DNA of 64,000 nucleotides from assembly GCA_007644065.1 (NCBI GenBank), contig VJWN01000003.1, positions 124,001 through 188,000 on the forward strand, in the 5' to 3' direction. Shown piece by piece: positions 35,327 through 45,846 of the stretch. The stretch comes from Margaritispora aquatica (Eukaryota > Ascomycota > Leotiomycetes > Helotiales > Discinellaceae). A model generated the notes under the pieces. That model saw only the letters and a program-made list of their open reading frames with translations, ran no database searches and had not been told where the DNA came from. A program made the position numbers and the translations under genes. Numbering within the stretch: position 1 is the stretch's first letter; each line of letters opens with the position of its first letter.

Positions 35327-37933
35327 TTACAGATAGTCTTTGATATTTGCCAAGTTGAATATCGCACTAACGCCATACCGAGCGGCCTCATTCGTTGTCA
35401 CCCATGGTGCTTCCTCGCCATTAGAAAAGTATTCTGGCGGTGACGCTTTGATGATACTCCAATCATGATCCTCAGTGTATCCATCTGTGTTAAAGAACTG
35501 ATCCCATGCAGCTTTTCCTAATTTCTCGCTCTTCTCTTCTACAGCTGCAATAGCTGTCAGAGTCGAATGGCTCTGTCTCCAGGTTGCATGCGGTGGAAAT
35601 TCAAAGCCATACTCTTTATTTTGAGCTTCATGTCCACCGTTGTATGCTCTGCAATAAGGTAACCACACCTTTTGCTTAAAGGCCTCGACAGTCACACCAT
35701 AGTCATCTCTGGCATAATCCAGCAATTCAGTGAAGGTCTCCGGAAAACCAAAGAGCATGGATAAATGCGAGATAGCATGTTCCGGAGTCGGAGCGGGACA
35801 AGGACGAATTTCGCCTGTTTTAGGATTCAGCAAGATAGCATTGCTGGCTAAACCCCACGGGAGACCAGTAATACTCTCCAGCATCTTCACGAGCATGTCT
35901 CTTGCATGTGTCCAATTATTTGTTCTTCTTTCCCAAGCTGTCAACCACGCAGCTGCCAAAGGTCCACAATCAAGACCGATATTTGTCATAGCAAAATCTT
36001 CTGGAATAGAACCATGTGCTTGTACCTTTCGATGTGAGTCCAGAGTTAATAAAGCATCTTGACAGCTAGAAAGCTCATTTATCAAGTCACCGGTACGCTC
36101 GTCTCCTGTGAGATAGAAGTAGATGCGTTTAAAAAGAGTGTGAGATATGCGAAGTTGTTTCGAACTGTCACTCCAGTGTTGTACACCATGTCGTGTTCCG
36201 AAGCCTTTGAATTGACCCGCATGATAGACATCGACTTCCGATGTATGTCTTGTCATTGCCTGTGCCATTTTAAATGCATCTGCTCTACCGGTATGGAGAA
36301 AGTAAAGCCATAGCCAGAGATCGGTTGACAATTCAGAATTATCCCAAGCGTAGCCTCCCACATCGTATCGCCAGGCGTGTCGATACGGATCGTATGTGTG
36401 TTGGACATCGCCATGGTCCCAAAATCCATACCATCTCTGTTGCTCAACTTGTCCGTGGTAGAAATTGAAAAGAGTGTCCAAGTTCTCTTCGACTGTTGTT
36501 TCCTTTTCTGAGGGTTTCTGTCCCGAGATATGGTAATTGGGAGCCCATGATCCGTGGAAAACACCTGTCGAGTGCATGTATTTTGCATCGGCCACTAACC
36601 GAGGAGGGTCCCTAACTAGTGAGGAGAAAGAGTGTAATTCTTGATTAGAAGGCGTAGCTAGAAACGGTTTGAGGAAAAGCTGATTCGTTCTCCCAATTCC
36701 ATTTGCTGTCCCAAAACCCGGCTCGTGGTCCTCGTAGGTCACATCCAAGCCTTGCAACTGTTTTTCATATGTATCCATCCCCAATCCATCGTGGTAGGGC
36801 GAAGTATCCAGGGGTTCGGCTAGAGGAGAATAAAGCCACATGGTAATAGATCCTTCATCTCTCGTTAGGTCTGCTAGTTCAAGCTCCGTAGGATAGCGTT
36901 CCCAAAAATCGGCCATTCCAATAGCGAGACCACCAGTATTTGCGGAGCCAATATACGCTGTACCATCTGCTCTGCCTCCTCCAGTGACCTTAACCCAAGA
37001 GCAGCCATCTTTTGTTCTTTTCTTGACACTGAAACCATCTGATGACAGCTGAGAAAGAGAGTAAGCATCCCATGTGGGAACATATGTCAAACCACGATTT
37101 AGATCAGTCTTCTCCCACTCGCTCTCTGAAAGAGTGACAGGTCTACCTTTTGTTTGATCGATCCTATTTTGGACAGTTGGGCCAAATCTCAAGCCTGAAA
37201 GTCCTTGAACTTCCTCCACCAAGATACCACCGTTCGAGCCACCTAGACGAACATGCCTGTTGTAAAGTTCGGTTCCTCTCAACGGCACCTTGAATCGAAG
37301 TCCAAGGGATGTCAAAGACTCTTCGGACTCTAAATCGTGAACAAAAGAATGGATAATACTTATGGTAGATGTCTCATGGTACATGTAGATTCTTACGTCA
37401 AAAGGAAGGTGTTCCTTATCTTCCAAGACAGTGAATCCAGAGACTTTGATAAGAATCCTGGAGATGGTTGCATTTTCAATTTCAACTTTCTTGACGATGG
37501 TCGAGTAGGTCTGCTTGTTGATAGATGCTACAATTGTTGCACTGGAGCAAACACATTCTCCCTTCCAAGAAACACTTTCGAATAAAGTCGAGCTCCCAGG
37601 AGAGGACAATTCAAGCTCAAGCCCTCCTCTCGTTTGTATCTTTCCACCAAATTCCGAGAGTTTTTCATCTATCCTTTCTGATCCTTTCACTGTATACGTC
37701 TCGTGGTATCTAATGTTGGCGCTTACTGCATGTGCTGTCCATTTCAGAGACCCATCCGGCCAATATGCGATTTCTCGGCAGTCCAAATCATACGAGTGAG
37801 CCCCACCTTCAATCTTGAAGGTCTGTCCAGGTTGATACTGGCCTTTCGGCCATGGCATTCCAAAGGAGACTCCATGCGAAAGTGATTCATTTCCTCTCTC
37901 AGGATCCAGCCATCTCAGATTTCCAGCTGGCAT
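35327..37933 (-). CDS. PL26-type rhamnogalacturonan exo-lyase (PcRGLX/YetA-like)
   Basis: Single exon, 868 residues, ATG at 37933. It starts MPAGNLRWLDPERG, and I see no signal peptide, so it should be intracellular. The N-terminal beta-rich part contains SHGVSFGMPWPKGQ and a DGSLKWTAHAV segment. A middle beta-sandwich and a C-terminal helical toroid follow, the last with WYGFWDHGDVQHTYD, WRYDVGGYAWDN and FGTRHGVQHWSD, motifs I associate with the PcRGLX/YetA-like family. Penicillium PcRGLX is an exo-lyase that releases unsaturated galacturonosyl-rhamnose from rhamnogalacturonan I, with similar length (about 900). Its divergent neighbour is a sugar transporter, which fits uptake of oligosaccharides followed by cytosolic cleavage. 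Regulation by pectin-derived sugars is likely but not seen in the sequence. No intron is unusual for so long a gene here. Confidence 0.85.
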   Translation of the reverse strand: MPAGNLRWLDPERGNESLSHGVSFGMPWPKGQYQPGQTFKIEGGAHSYDLDCREIAYWPDGSLKWTAHAVSANIRYHETYTVKGSERIDEKLSEFGGKIQTRGGLELELSSPGSSTLFESVSWKGECVCSSATIVASINKQTYSTIVKKVEIENATISRILIKVSGFTVLEDKEHLPFDVRIYMYHETSTISIIHSFVHDLESEESLTSLGLRFKVPLRGTELYNRHVRLGGSNGGILVEEVQGLSGLRFGPTVQNRIDQTKGRPVTLSESEWEKTDLNRGLTYVPTWDAYSLSQLSSDGFSVKKRTKDGCSWVKVTGGGRADGTAYIGSANTGGLAIGMADFWERYPTELELADLTRDEGSITMWLYSPLAEPLDTSPYHDGLGMDTYEKQLQGLDVTYEDHEPGFGTANGIGRTNQLFLKPFLATPSNQELHSFSSLVRDPPRLVADAKYMHSTGVFHGSWAPNYHISGQKPSEKETTVEENLDTLFNFYHGQVEQQRWYGFWDHGDVQHTYDPYRHAWRYDVGGYAWDNSELSTDLWLWLYFLHTGRADAFKMAQAMTRHTSEVDVYHAGQFKGFGTRHGVQHWSDSSKQLRISHTLFKRIYFYLTGDERTGDLINELSSCQDALLTLDSHRKVQAHGSIPEDFAMTNIGLDCGPLAAAWLTAWERRTNNWTHARDMLVKMLESITGLPWGLASNAILLNPKTGEIRPCPAPTPEHAISHLSMLFGFPETFTELLDYARDDYGVTVEAFKQKVWLPYCRAYNGGHEAQNKEYGFEFPPHATWRQSHSTLTAIAAVEEKSEKLGKAAWDQFFNTDGYTEDHDWSIIKASPPEYFSNGEEAPWVTTNEAARYGVSAIFNLANIKDYL

Positions 37934-38859
37934 TGTGTGTCAGATTCGCTCCTGGCGTGATGAGAACGAGCGCCTATGCTCCGAACTCTCCGATGTATGT
38001 GAATTCGGTGTACCAAGAGAACGAGAGCTACGTCTACTCGTCTTGTCCGGAAACGTCGGTAAGAGAGCCTCTAAACAGGGTGAGAGATTACGAAGATTAC
38101 TTCCACGTGACAGTACCGAAACTTGCTATCGCGAGATGTATATCCGAAACTTCGGTGCTTATTCCATCAAGAACCACGACCCGTGCTGCATGACCAAAGT
38201 TTAATAGGGGAGACAGAATTGACTGGAACATGTCAGCCCACTAAACCCAAGACTCTCCAGACCCACTACTCGTATCACTATTCCCCGCAATCAAGGAAGT
38301 GGCCATCCGAGCAGAACTGAGGGGAAAGGGGTCAAAAAACCAACAGCAGATGTCTACTACCAATTATAGTAGGGGCTAAAGGCGTCGCATGGCAAAGTGG
38401 CTGCAGACCAATACATACCGGCTGCACCTTGCCGCCGCCTGATGACTGTATTCCTGCCATAGACCCCCAGGATGACAAAAGATGAGAGACACATTGGCAG
38501 TGGGGCTGCCGAGCTTATATACAGGGAAACTCCAAGACAAACGCCCAGCAAACCCGGTGTAACATTCACCCAAAAGTGCGGAGCCCCGCATCCTCACCCC
38601 CAATGAACCCCCGATGAGCCCCGGATTGCAAGCCCAAGAAGGATAGAGTGAGAGGGAAATAATGGGCCCAGAGGAGATTCCTTCTCTTCCATTAGTGGGA
38701 ATTCTTGGCTGGTTGTGTGGTTCCAATCTGCTGGAAAGTATATAGATACGGATCATGATCCGACTTTCTAGGAACTCAGGACATCCCCAATCACTCCTCT
38801 TCTTCTACAGCCTAATTTCAACCATCTTTTCTTGAATAGAGCCTCATCAAGTTGTCAAC
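37934..38859. promoter_or_regulatory. shared divergent promoter of lyase and transporter
   Basis: 926 bp between two divergent ATGs, long enough to hold both promoters. A GC-rich stretch lies near 38380-38660. No motif can be assigned by eye with confidence. Short open frames here do not look coding. Confidence 0.5.
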
Positions 38860-40539
38860 ATGGTCAGCCTTAAAGGTGATCAGAAGGATGAAGGTGTGTA
38901 TGAAGCGAAGCGAGAGGAGCAGCAAATTGAAGATGTGGACATGATGAAGGGCGCCCAGAAGGCAACTGACAATGAGCATTCCATGACATTGATGGCTGCT
39001 CTAAAGAAGTACCCCTCAGCTTGTGGATGGTCTCTTTTGTTTTCGTCCGCACTCATTATGGAAGGCTTCGACAAAGCATTCTTGACGGCTTTCTTTGCTT
39101 TCGATGAATTTCAGAAGCGATATGGAGAGTATCAGCCAAAGACAGGTGCATATGAGATTCCAGCTTCTATTCAGGCTGGAATCACTAACGGTGTGAACGC
39201 CGGACAGTAAGTAATCCTGATCTTCATGATGTGAAGGATCTCGCTAATACCACATAGGATCATTGGTCTTCTCATCAATGGCTGGCTGGCTGATCGATTC
39301 GGCTACAGGAGAGTCATGTTGGCATGCCTCTTTCTGATGGTGTGCTTCATATTCATCCAATTCTTCGCCCACTCAATCTACATGTATATGGGTGCTGGTG
39401 TGCTCTTAGGTGTCCCATGGGGTGTGTTCCAAACCCTCACCACAACCTACGCTTCAGAAGTCACACCTAATGTCTTGCGACCATACCTTACCTCCCTGGT
39501 GTCCATGTGTTGGTCTATCGGTTACCTTACCGGTACGGGTGTGCTTCGCGGATTCTTAGGCATGAAAGGACAATGGGCATACCGCATTCCCTTTGCTCTC
39601 CAATGGGTTCTCCCAGTCCCACTCGCCATCGGCGTCTTTCTGGCCCCTGAATCGCCTTGGTGGTTGTACCGCAAAGGGCGCGTCGATGATGCTGAGAAAT
39701 CACTCCGCCGTCTCCAGACCAATGTCCCAGAAGAAGAGCTCACTGACATCATGGCCATGATGGCTCACACGATCTCGATCGAAGAAGAGATGGGAACAGC
39801 TAGCACATCATATCTTGAACTTTTCAAAGGCGTCAACCTCCGCCGAACTGAGATCACCGTCTTCACCTACGTCGTACAAGAGCTCTGCGTGCCGCTCGTC
39901 TCTTACATCGTGTATTTCCTCAAGCAAGCCGGAATTCCAACCGCAATGTCCTTTAACTTTGGTATCATCCAGTACTCGCTCGCCATCATTGGAGTCGTGT
40001 GTGCCTGGTTCTTGACACCGCATTTCGGACGTCGTACACTCATCTTGTGCGGCACATTCTTCATGATGTCCACGAGCATCATCATCGGTTTCCTAGGATT
40101 GAAGGACACGACGAAACACCTCTCGTTCGCCTATGCCGTTGGTTCTATTCTGCTGATCGAGTATTTCGTCTTCTTCATGACTTGTGGACCTATCATTTAC
40201 ACAGTCGTCACGGAAGTCCCATCCAATTCTCTGCGCACCAAGTCTGTGGCTCTCGCACGAGCAGCATACAACGTCAACGTGCTCATCTACGGACAACTCG
40301 TGCCACGCATGATCCAGATCGCATCGTGGAACTGGGGAGCTAAGTCTGGCTTCTTCTATGGTGGAATGATGGGCTTTGGATTGGTGTGGGCGTACTTCAG
40401 ACTGCCTGAGACGAAGGGAAGGACGTTTGCGGAGATTGACATCCTGTTCAAGAACAACGTCAGCGCAAGGGATTTCTCGAAGACCAAGGTTGATTTGAGC
40501 ACACAGACTGTGTCGAGGATGGATGAGCATCCTGTGTAA
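38860..40539 (+). CDS. MFS sugar porter (SP family, alpha-glucoside/oligosaccharide permease type)
   Basis: Two exons, 38860-39206 and 39258-40539, give 542 residues. The intron is 51 nt. The N-terminus is a charged cytosolic stretch of about 60 residues, then about 12 membrane segments. SP signatures are ADRFGYRR after TM2, PESPWWLYRKGR before the central loop, HFGRRTLI after TM8 and LPETKGRTFAEID after TM12. The resemblance is to fungal maltose/alpha-glucoside-type permeases, but substrate cannot be read from sequence. The divergent PL26-type lyase suggests import of rhamnogalacturonan or other pectin fragments. It is in the plasma membrane, probably a proton symporter. Confidence 0.9.
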
Positions 40540-41080
40540 ATGGAATTGGGATGTAACAATAGTATCTAGGAAGGTGGACATGCTGTAAGAGATTACCAGA
40601 GAAGTAGCTAGCTACCTATGAAGAAATGACAAGTAATGTTCTTACAATATTTGGGAGAGTTTATCCCGTTTTGCTCTCTCGCTCCAGCTAAACAGAGAAC
40701 GGACCGCTGGCGCCTAGTTCATTCGGAGCATATCTATCTAGTATTAAAGTAACCTCTAATACATTGCTGTCATAAAAACAATCTACAAATTAAGATACTG
40801 ACATGTAAGAATTGGTGGGCTGCTTGGACATAATAATCAGAGAGGGACCACAGCAAAACGAAGAAATTATGTGCAGATCAAAATTAGGGACAAGATTGGG
40901 AGACACACTGGCGGGGAAATATTAAGAAAATCAAAATGCTTTTCTTCTTTCTAAGATCTATGGATACCTTCGTAGCATCCGTTTCACATCTCTGCTCTAA
41001 GAGAAAGACAGTTCAAAGAAAAAGAAACATACGACACACTTCCATCCTATGAGTGCAAGATAATCTGGGCACCATTGGTC
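40540..41080. other. convergent intergenic region
   Basis: 541 bp between the stops of the transporter and of the mysA-like gene. AT-rich 3' UTR-like sequence; nothing else recognised. Confidence 0.5.
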
Positions 41081-42726
41081 TCAGCAGCAGTCATTACCAC
41101 CGTAAGCTCCATTCGCTTTGACACCATTGCCATTAGTATAGTTGCCAGTTGTACCGTTGCTCAGCGCACCGACCGACTTGCCGTTGAGACAGCCATTCAT
41201 CTTGCTGGCCTCTGAAGCAACACCATTAGCTCCATTGCTGACGTGACCATTGCTGCCATTCAGCCCACCAGCCTTTCTTGCTGCAGCCTCCATGATCTGT
41301 TCCTCCTCCATCTTGGCATTCTCTGTATACCCAGTATCAGATGAATCGACGTAAGCATCGAGTCCCTCCCCATTACGTGGATACTCTTTCATAATCTCCT
41401 TGTGGCGCTTTAGTGCAGCATTCATTTCCTCCGCACTGACATCGTTCAAGAACGTACATGTGCCAATGGGATTAGGCACAGCAGCACGGAGAAGACCATC
41501 ACGAGTCTTGAGAATGGCAGCCGTTGCATCAGCAAGAATCTTCTCGTTGAACTGATGATGATCCATAGAGAGACCAGCACGAGAAAACAAGTTCAGGAGA
41601 CGGCGGTGCTCTTGATCAGTGATGAGCTTGCGCTCGTTGGCGAGAGTGGCTGAGTAAGCCATATCAATTGAGATGGCGTGGCCGTGACGCAGAGGGGTTT
41701 CGGGAACCAGCTCGTGCAGTGGCGACCAGCTAGAAATAGTTAGCATGTGTATTTTGTCACACATGAGAAATGACTTACGTGTGACCATATGCAATAACAC
41801 GATCCAAACCAATCTCGTGAAGATTGGGGGTTTCCAGCTTCAACATCTCGTGTATGCCTTCACGGTTGATCTTGTCTGCAGCATCAATCAACTCCTGAGA
41901 CGAGCCATTGGCGCGCCCGAAGCTCTTCTCGATCAGTTCTTCGCAGTACTTGTCAAGGAGATTGAATGTATCCAGGTGGGAGCAAGTTGAAATCTTGATC
42001 AACTCTGCAAAGCCATTTCGAATCTGAGCGGTTGGCAGAGTGCGCAAAAATGTGAAATCTAGGAAAGTATGGATTGGGGCATGGTATGCACCAAGACGAT
42101 TTTTGTAGTTTCCATAATTCACTGCGACCTTGATCGATACAGAGGCGTCAATAAGACCGATGACAGTAGTTGGAACTCGAATGAAATTGGTGTTGCGTCG
42201 GTATGCAGCACATGCAAAACTGGGAAAGCCATTGGTTAGCATACATATCATCGACAAAAACAAACATTTAACCTACCCAGCAACATCAGTTACTAACCCG
42301 CCACCAACAACAAGCACAGGTTCCTACAGAGGAATTAGTGATAGTTATGAAAATACGGCTTGCAAAGGCCAGAGTACAAACTTTGCGATAGATTCCGAAC
42401 TCGTTCATGGAATCAACGATGCTTAACAGCGTTGGCATGGTCTTCGCTTTCTCGCCTATCTTCGTCTTGTGGATCTTGAGCTCGAGGTTGTAATGCTGAA
42501 AATACTTCTCCATTTGCTTGCCATAGACATTATAGATGTTCATGTCAGTTACAGCCAAGCACCTCTTCCATCGCTTGTAGCAATCTGCAAGGTTAGGATT
42601 CTCAACGTTGAAAACGCCATCGATGAATGTGAAATCATATTCAATCTTCTCATAACCCTCCACGTGGAAGCCAACGTGGCCCGAGGAGGTCTTCGTTTCC
42701 GAAACACTTGCTTTGAGATCTGACAT
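41081..42726 (-). CDS. sedoheptulose-7-phosphate cyclase, desmethyl-4-deoxygadusol synthase-like (mysA-like)
   Basis: Exons 42726-42382, 42323-42277, 42219-41779 and 41729-41081 give 493 residues in frame. It belongs to the dehydroquinate-synthase-like fold but lacks AroM context. Motifs are [20 protein letters not shown] (NAD-binding Gly-rich and metal region), [46 protein letters not shown] and [13 protein letters not shown] (metal-binding His). Fungal members of this clade make desmethyl-4-deoxygadusol from sedoheptulose 7-phosphate, the first mycosporine step. The nearby O-methyltransferase and ATP-grasp gene support this over 2-epi-5-epi-valiolone synthase. The last 60 residues are an Asn/Gly-rich tail ending in NDCC, not part of the catalytic fold. 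The third exon starts at GFACAAY after a GTAGGT donor. Confidence 0.88.
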
Positions 42727-44094
42727 GTTGGTAAAAGCTTGTAGGATGATTGTTATGCGTGAGTAAGGAAAGAAAGTCTGTAGCTAACCTCGATACTTCA
42801 GGATCTCCTGGGTTTTAAGCACAATATCAATCGACTTCTCGGAAAGCCTGCTTTACACCACAACCATAATGTTACGCCATCATCAGTGATGTGATTTCAC
42901 TAGTGTCTTGCAAGAAGAGGAGATTTCTCCTGCATCATTCGGTAAGTGCAATTCGAGTAGAATCGACGACGCTACACACAGGAACGGCAAAGCCCCACGT
43001 TCTGAACCTAAAGGTGAAAGTTGATCTAGAGCAGCAAGAAGAAGAGAATGAGAAAATGCACTTGGCCGATAGAAAATTGACGAATGTCGCACCGGCAGAT
43101 GCATAAGTCTCCCACCTGCACTCAGGGACCACTGAGTTGCCTGGATTCAAGCCACAGTGCCCTGGCATACAACAAGCTAAACAACACCACATTTCCAAAC
43201 AGCTAGGCATATGCGCATGGGAAACAGAAAACTCGATGCTTGCAGCTCAAGTTGGGCAGCATGAAATGCACTAAAATGCAACAGGGGTTCATGTTGATTT
43301 GAAAAGAGGATTGGATACTATGAACTGATCGACCGCCTTATGAGGGGCGTTTGTAGGTCTAAGAGAGACTAAGTGAAAGATCTCGGGTAATAGATTCATA
43401 TCTTGCAACATAGCGTTAGTGTTAATGTCAACAAGGTTCTTTGTCCCTTTGTATCGGGTGAAATGCAGCAGTTGAAACGCATGAGGACGATAAGTGTCAG
43501 AAGAATGACTTGAAGAAACATTGCACAACATAGGCCCTAAAGTATACAGAGGTTGTTGACACGCTTGTGTCATGGTTGATAGATAATGGTGAAGTTGGTT
43601 ATGCAGTACGACGTGAGGTCTAAAGAGAGAAGAGAGATACCCGAGATATGTCGACGTTGAGCTTTGCAGGACGAGAAGTGATGCGGGCGGCTGCCCCACA
43701 TCCAGAAGCGGCTTAGCCCGACACTTTCCATGTAGCTACTCACTTAGAGTGAGAGCGAGTTGCCACAACCAAGTTCCACAACATTCAACTCTATGACCGC
43801 AATATCGTTGCATCCTGCCGAGTCTCGATTTGCAAGTCAGGCAAGACATATTGTCTGGATCCCGAACACGAGAATCAGGATGGCGCCATATCCTGGGCTG
43901 TGCATTGTTGTGCCCAGCGATGTGCCAGCGATCAAGTTGCACGACTGAGGTGGAATATCCTTCATCGGCATTCTGGAGACGCTCAAATGGACCTGTGAAT
44001 GTCTTGTTGACGAACCAGTTCCCAATTGGTATGCCCAAGATTGAAAGACAAAGCAGAAAGCAACAAGTTGCACTGGAGCTGGACATAATCTCCA
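42727..44094. promoter_or_regulatory. divergent region between mysA-like and mysB-like genes
   Basis: 1.37 kb between divergent starts, so co-regulation of the first two pathway genes from here is possible. Minus-strand open frames at 43289-43699 and 43736-44236 have no family similarity, and the second overlaps the real mysB-like exons. No clear light-response motif can be assigned by eye. Confidence 0.4.
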
Positions 44095-44991
44095 ATGCCT
44101 TCCTTCGATCAACAAAAGGCGTACGCTGTGCAAGAAGAGACATTTGTGAGACTTTAGCAGCCTCATATGAAGATAGGCTAACAATGAAAATAGTTTGATG
44201 ATGGCCGCGAGGAGGAACTCGTCGAGTTCGTGACAACGCATCCGGACAAAGCCAACATACAAGGCTCTCCCATGAATGTTCTCAAAGCAATTGACGAGTT
44301 TGGTCGGACGAAGAAGTACTTGATGAATGTTGGGGATGACAAGGGCAAGATCGTGACAGATCTAATTCGCGAACGCAAACCACAGATAATGGTTGAACTG
44401 GGAGGATATTGTGGATACTCAACCATTCTCTTTGGTTCTACCGTTCGTGAAGTTGGTGGAGAGAAGTACTACTCTTGTGAGAGAAGTCCAAAATTTGCCA
44501 AGGTTATAGAGACTCTTGTAGAGTTTGCAGGGCTAAATGATACGGTGGAGGTTATCGTTGGACCAAGCGATGAGGGAATCAAGAAGCTTTGCGCTCGAGG
44601 AGTGAGGACGATCGATATGATGTTCTTGGACCATTACAAACCAGCATATACGACAGATTTGAAGCTGTGTGAACATCTCGGTTTGATCAAGGAGGGAACG
44701 GTTTTGGCGGCGGATAATGTCATTAGCCCTGGCAATCCACCATACCTTGAGTATGTGCGGAGTTCGGTTGCTGAGAAGCAATTGAAGTTGATGCAAGAGA
44801 GGGACGCGGACACGGCAAGCTTTGCAAATCGGACTTCTGCGCAGTATGGTCAGGTGGAAGTACTGAGCACCGAGATCAAAGGGAATCCTCATTTAGTATA
44901 TAAGAGCAAACTTGTAAATAGCTTTGAGCCCACCGGTGAACCAGATGGTGTTGAGATTACGAAGTGTTTGGGGGAGACAGATGGTACCTAG
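44095..44991 (+). CDS. class I O-methyltransferase, catechol-OMT type (mysB-like)
   Basis: Two exons, 44095-44145 and 44194-44991, give 282 residues. The 51-nt first exon (MPSFDQQKAYAVQEETF) was found by extending the family N-terminus upstream. The intron (donor GTGAGA, branch GCTAAC, acceptor AATAG) restores FFDDGREEELVEFV. SAM-binding motif I is MVELGGYCGYSTILFG. A Mg-binding region is FLDHYKPAY, and AADNV lies further on. COMT-like enzymes methylate vicinal hydroxyls. In mycosporine synthesis this step turns desmethyl-4-deoxygadusol into 4-deoxygadusol. The role is inferred from the divergent cyclase and the ATP-grasp gene downstream. No signal peptide. Confidence 0.87.
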
Positions 44992-45674
44992 ACGCATTTA
45001 GTTGGAGTAACGAATGATTTTTAAAACGATGAGAATAAAGAATGATCCCTTCACTCATGTTTCTTTGCTGCAAGCCTTTATTTCAATTCGCTTAATACAG
45101 CTTGATTTTTCTACAGTGACTGATTTCGTGTATGCAATCTCGCCGTGAATTATCACTATCCCGCCCAGATTTTCGAAGCTGCAAGATGATAGAGCTCGCC
45201 GATCCGGTACCGAAGTGAAGATTGCGCATTCCTAGGTTCGGCCTACCAAAACGCTGCCACTATATAGCAAATATCTTACAATTACCCCAATTACCACTTA
45301 GTTTTGTTTGTTTATGTGGATCAAGTCTACATCATCTTGTATTTTCATTATTTCATTCCAAAGCGAGAATTATAATGCGTGCTAGAGCTAGGTTCTGTTT
45401 CTTCGAATTGCTTTACCATTTGAATTCTCCTATTGAAATAATTTCTTGTCGCGAATGCAAGAGAATAAATACTAATAGGGACTATAGATACCAAGCTACA
45501 AGAACCTTTCACAATTTCCTTTAAATACAATATACAACTCTATCGTTAATTCACTCCTCATTCGATGCAAACCGATGAAGCCACGTGATTATCATGTATG
45601 AGCTTTATATAATCTAATAAATTTCCGGCTTGCAACTCGTCAGCCGGTTTATTCCCGGCGACAGGCGCAACAAC
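44992..45674. other. intergenic region upstream of tRNA
   Basis: AT-rich, no coding frame with similarity. It ends in a GC-richer patch (45626-45674) that directly flanks the tRNA gene. Confidence 0.5.
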
Positions 45675-45822
45675 GCCCGCTTGGCTGTAAGATAATACCT
45701 CATTATGTTACATCAACCCCAAGTACTAATAAATTCTACAGTAGTGGTACAGCGTCTCACTCGTATAGCTTAACAGCTTGTTGATCATGAGAAGACCGAC
45801 GGTTCGATTCCGTCAGTGGGCA
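45675..45822 (+). tRNA. tRNA-Thr(CGU) with two interruptions: 55-nt insert in the D arm and 21-nt canonical intron
   Basis: Acceptor GCCCGCT (45675-45681) pairs with AGTGGGC (45815-45821), with one G-U pair; discriminator A45822. TG, then D stem GCT (45684-45686) is broken by an insert at 45687-45741 and resumes as TAGTGGTAC plus AGC (45742-45753). Anticodon stem TCTCA/TGAGA (45755-45759, 45788-45792) encloses loop CTCGTA-A, anticodon CGT at 45762-45764. A 21-nt intron (45766-45786) sits after position 37, the canonical site. The variable loop is AGACC; the T arm GACGG-TTCGATT-CCGTC is perfect. The joined tRNA is 72 nt. The B box GGTTCGATTCC (45801-45811) is perfect. The A box TGGCT|TAGTGG is split by the insert. 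The insert starts GTAAGA, has TACTAAT at 45724-45730 and ends CTACAG, like a spliceosomal intron. Whether it is expressed is unknown. Confidence 0.78.
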
Positions 45823-45841
45823 GCTCAGAGTAAGGAGTAAC

Positions 45842-45846
45842 TTTTT
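45842..45846 (+). terminator. RNA polymerase III terminator
   Basis: TTTTT on the non-template strand, 20 nt after the tRNA 3' end, a usual distance for Pol III termination. Confidence 0.65.

Noticed and set aside
41081..42726. Reading the cyclase as 3-dehydroquinate synthase of the shikimate pathway
   Set aside because: Fungi carry that activity in the large pentafunctional Arom protein. This is a stand-alone cyclase next to a methyltransferase and an ATP-grasp gene.
43736..44236. 166-codon minus-strand frame
   Set aside because: It overlaps the first exon and intron of the real O-methyltransferase gene on the other strand and has no similarity.
45755..45822. tRNA-Ile(GAU)-like reading using loop TTGATCA
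   Set aside because: The D arm would be too short, the anticodon stem has a mismatch and position 37 would be C. The Thr(CGU) reading pairs every stem and puts an intron at the canonical site.
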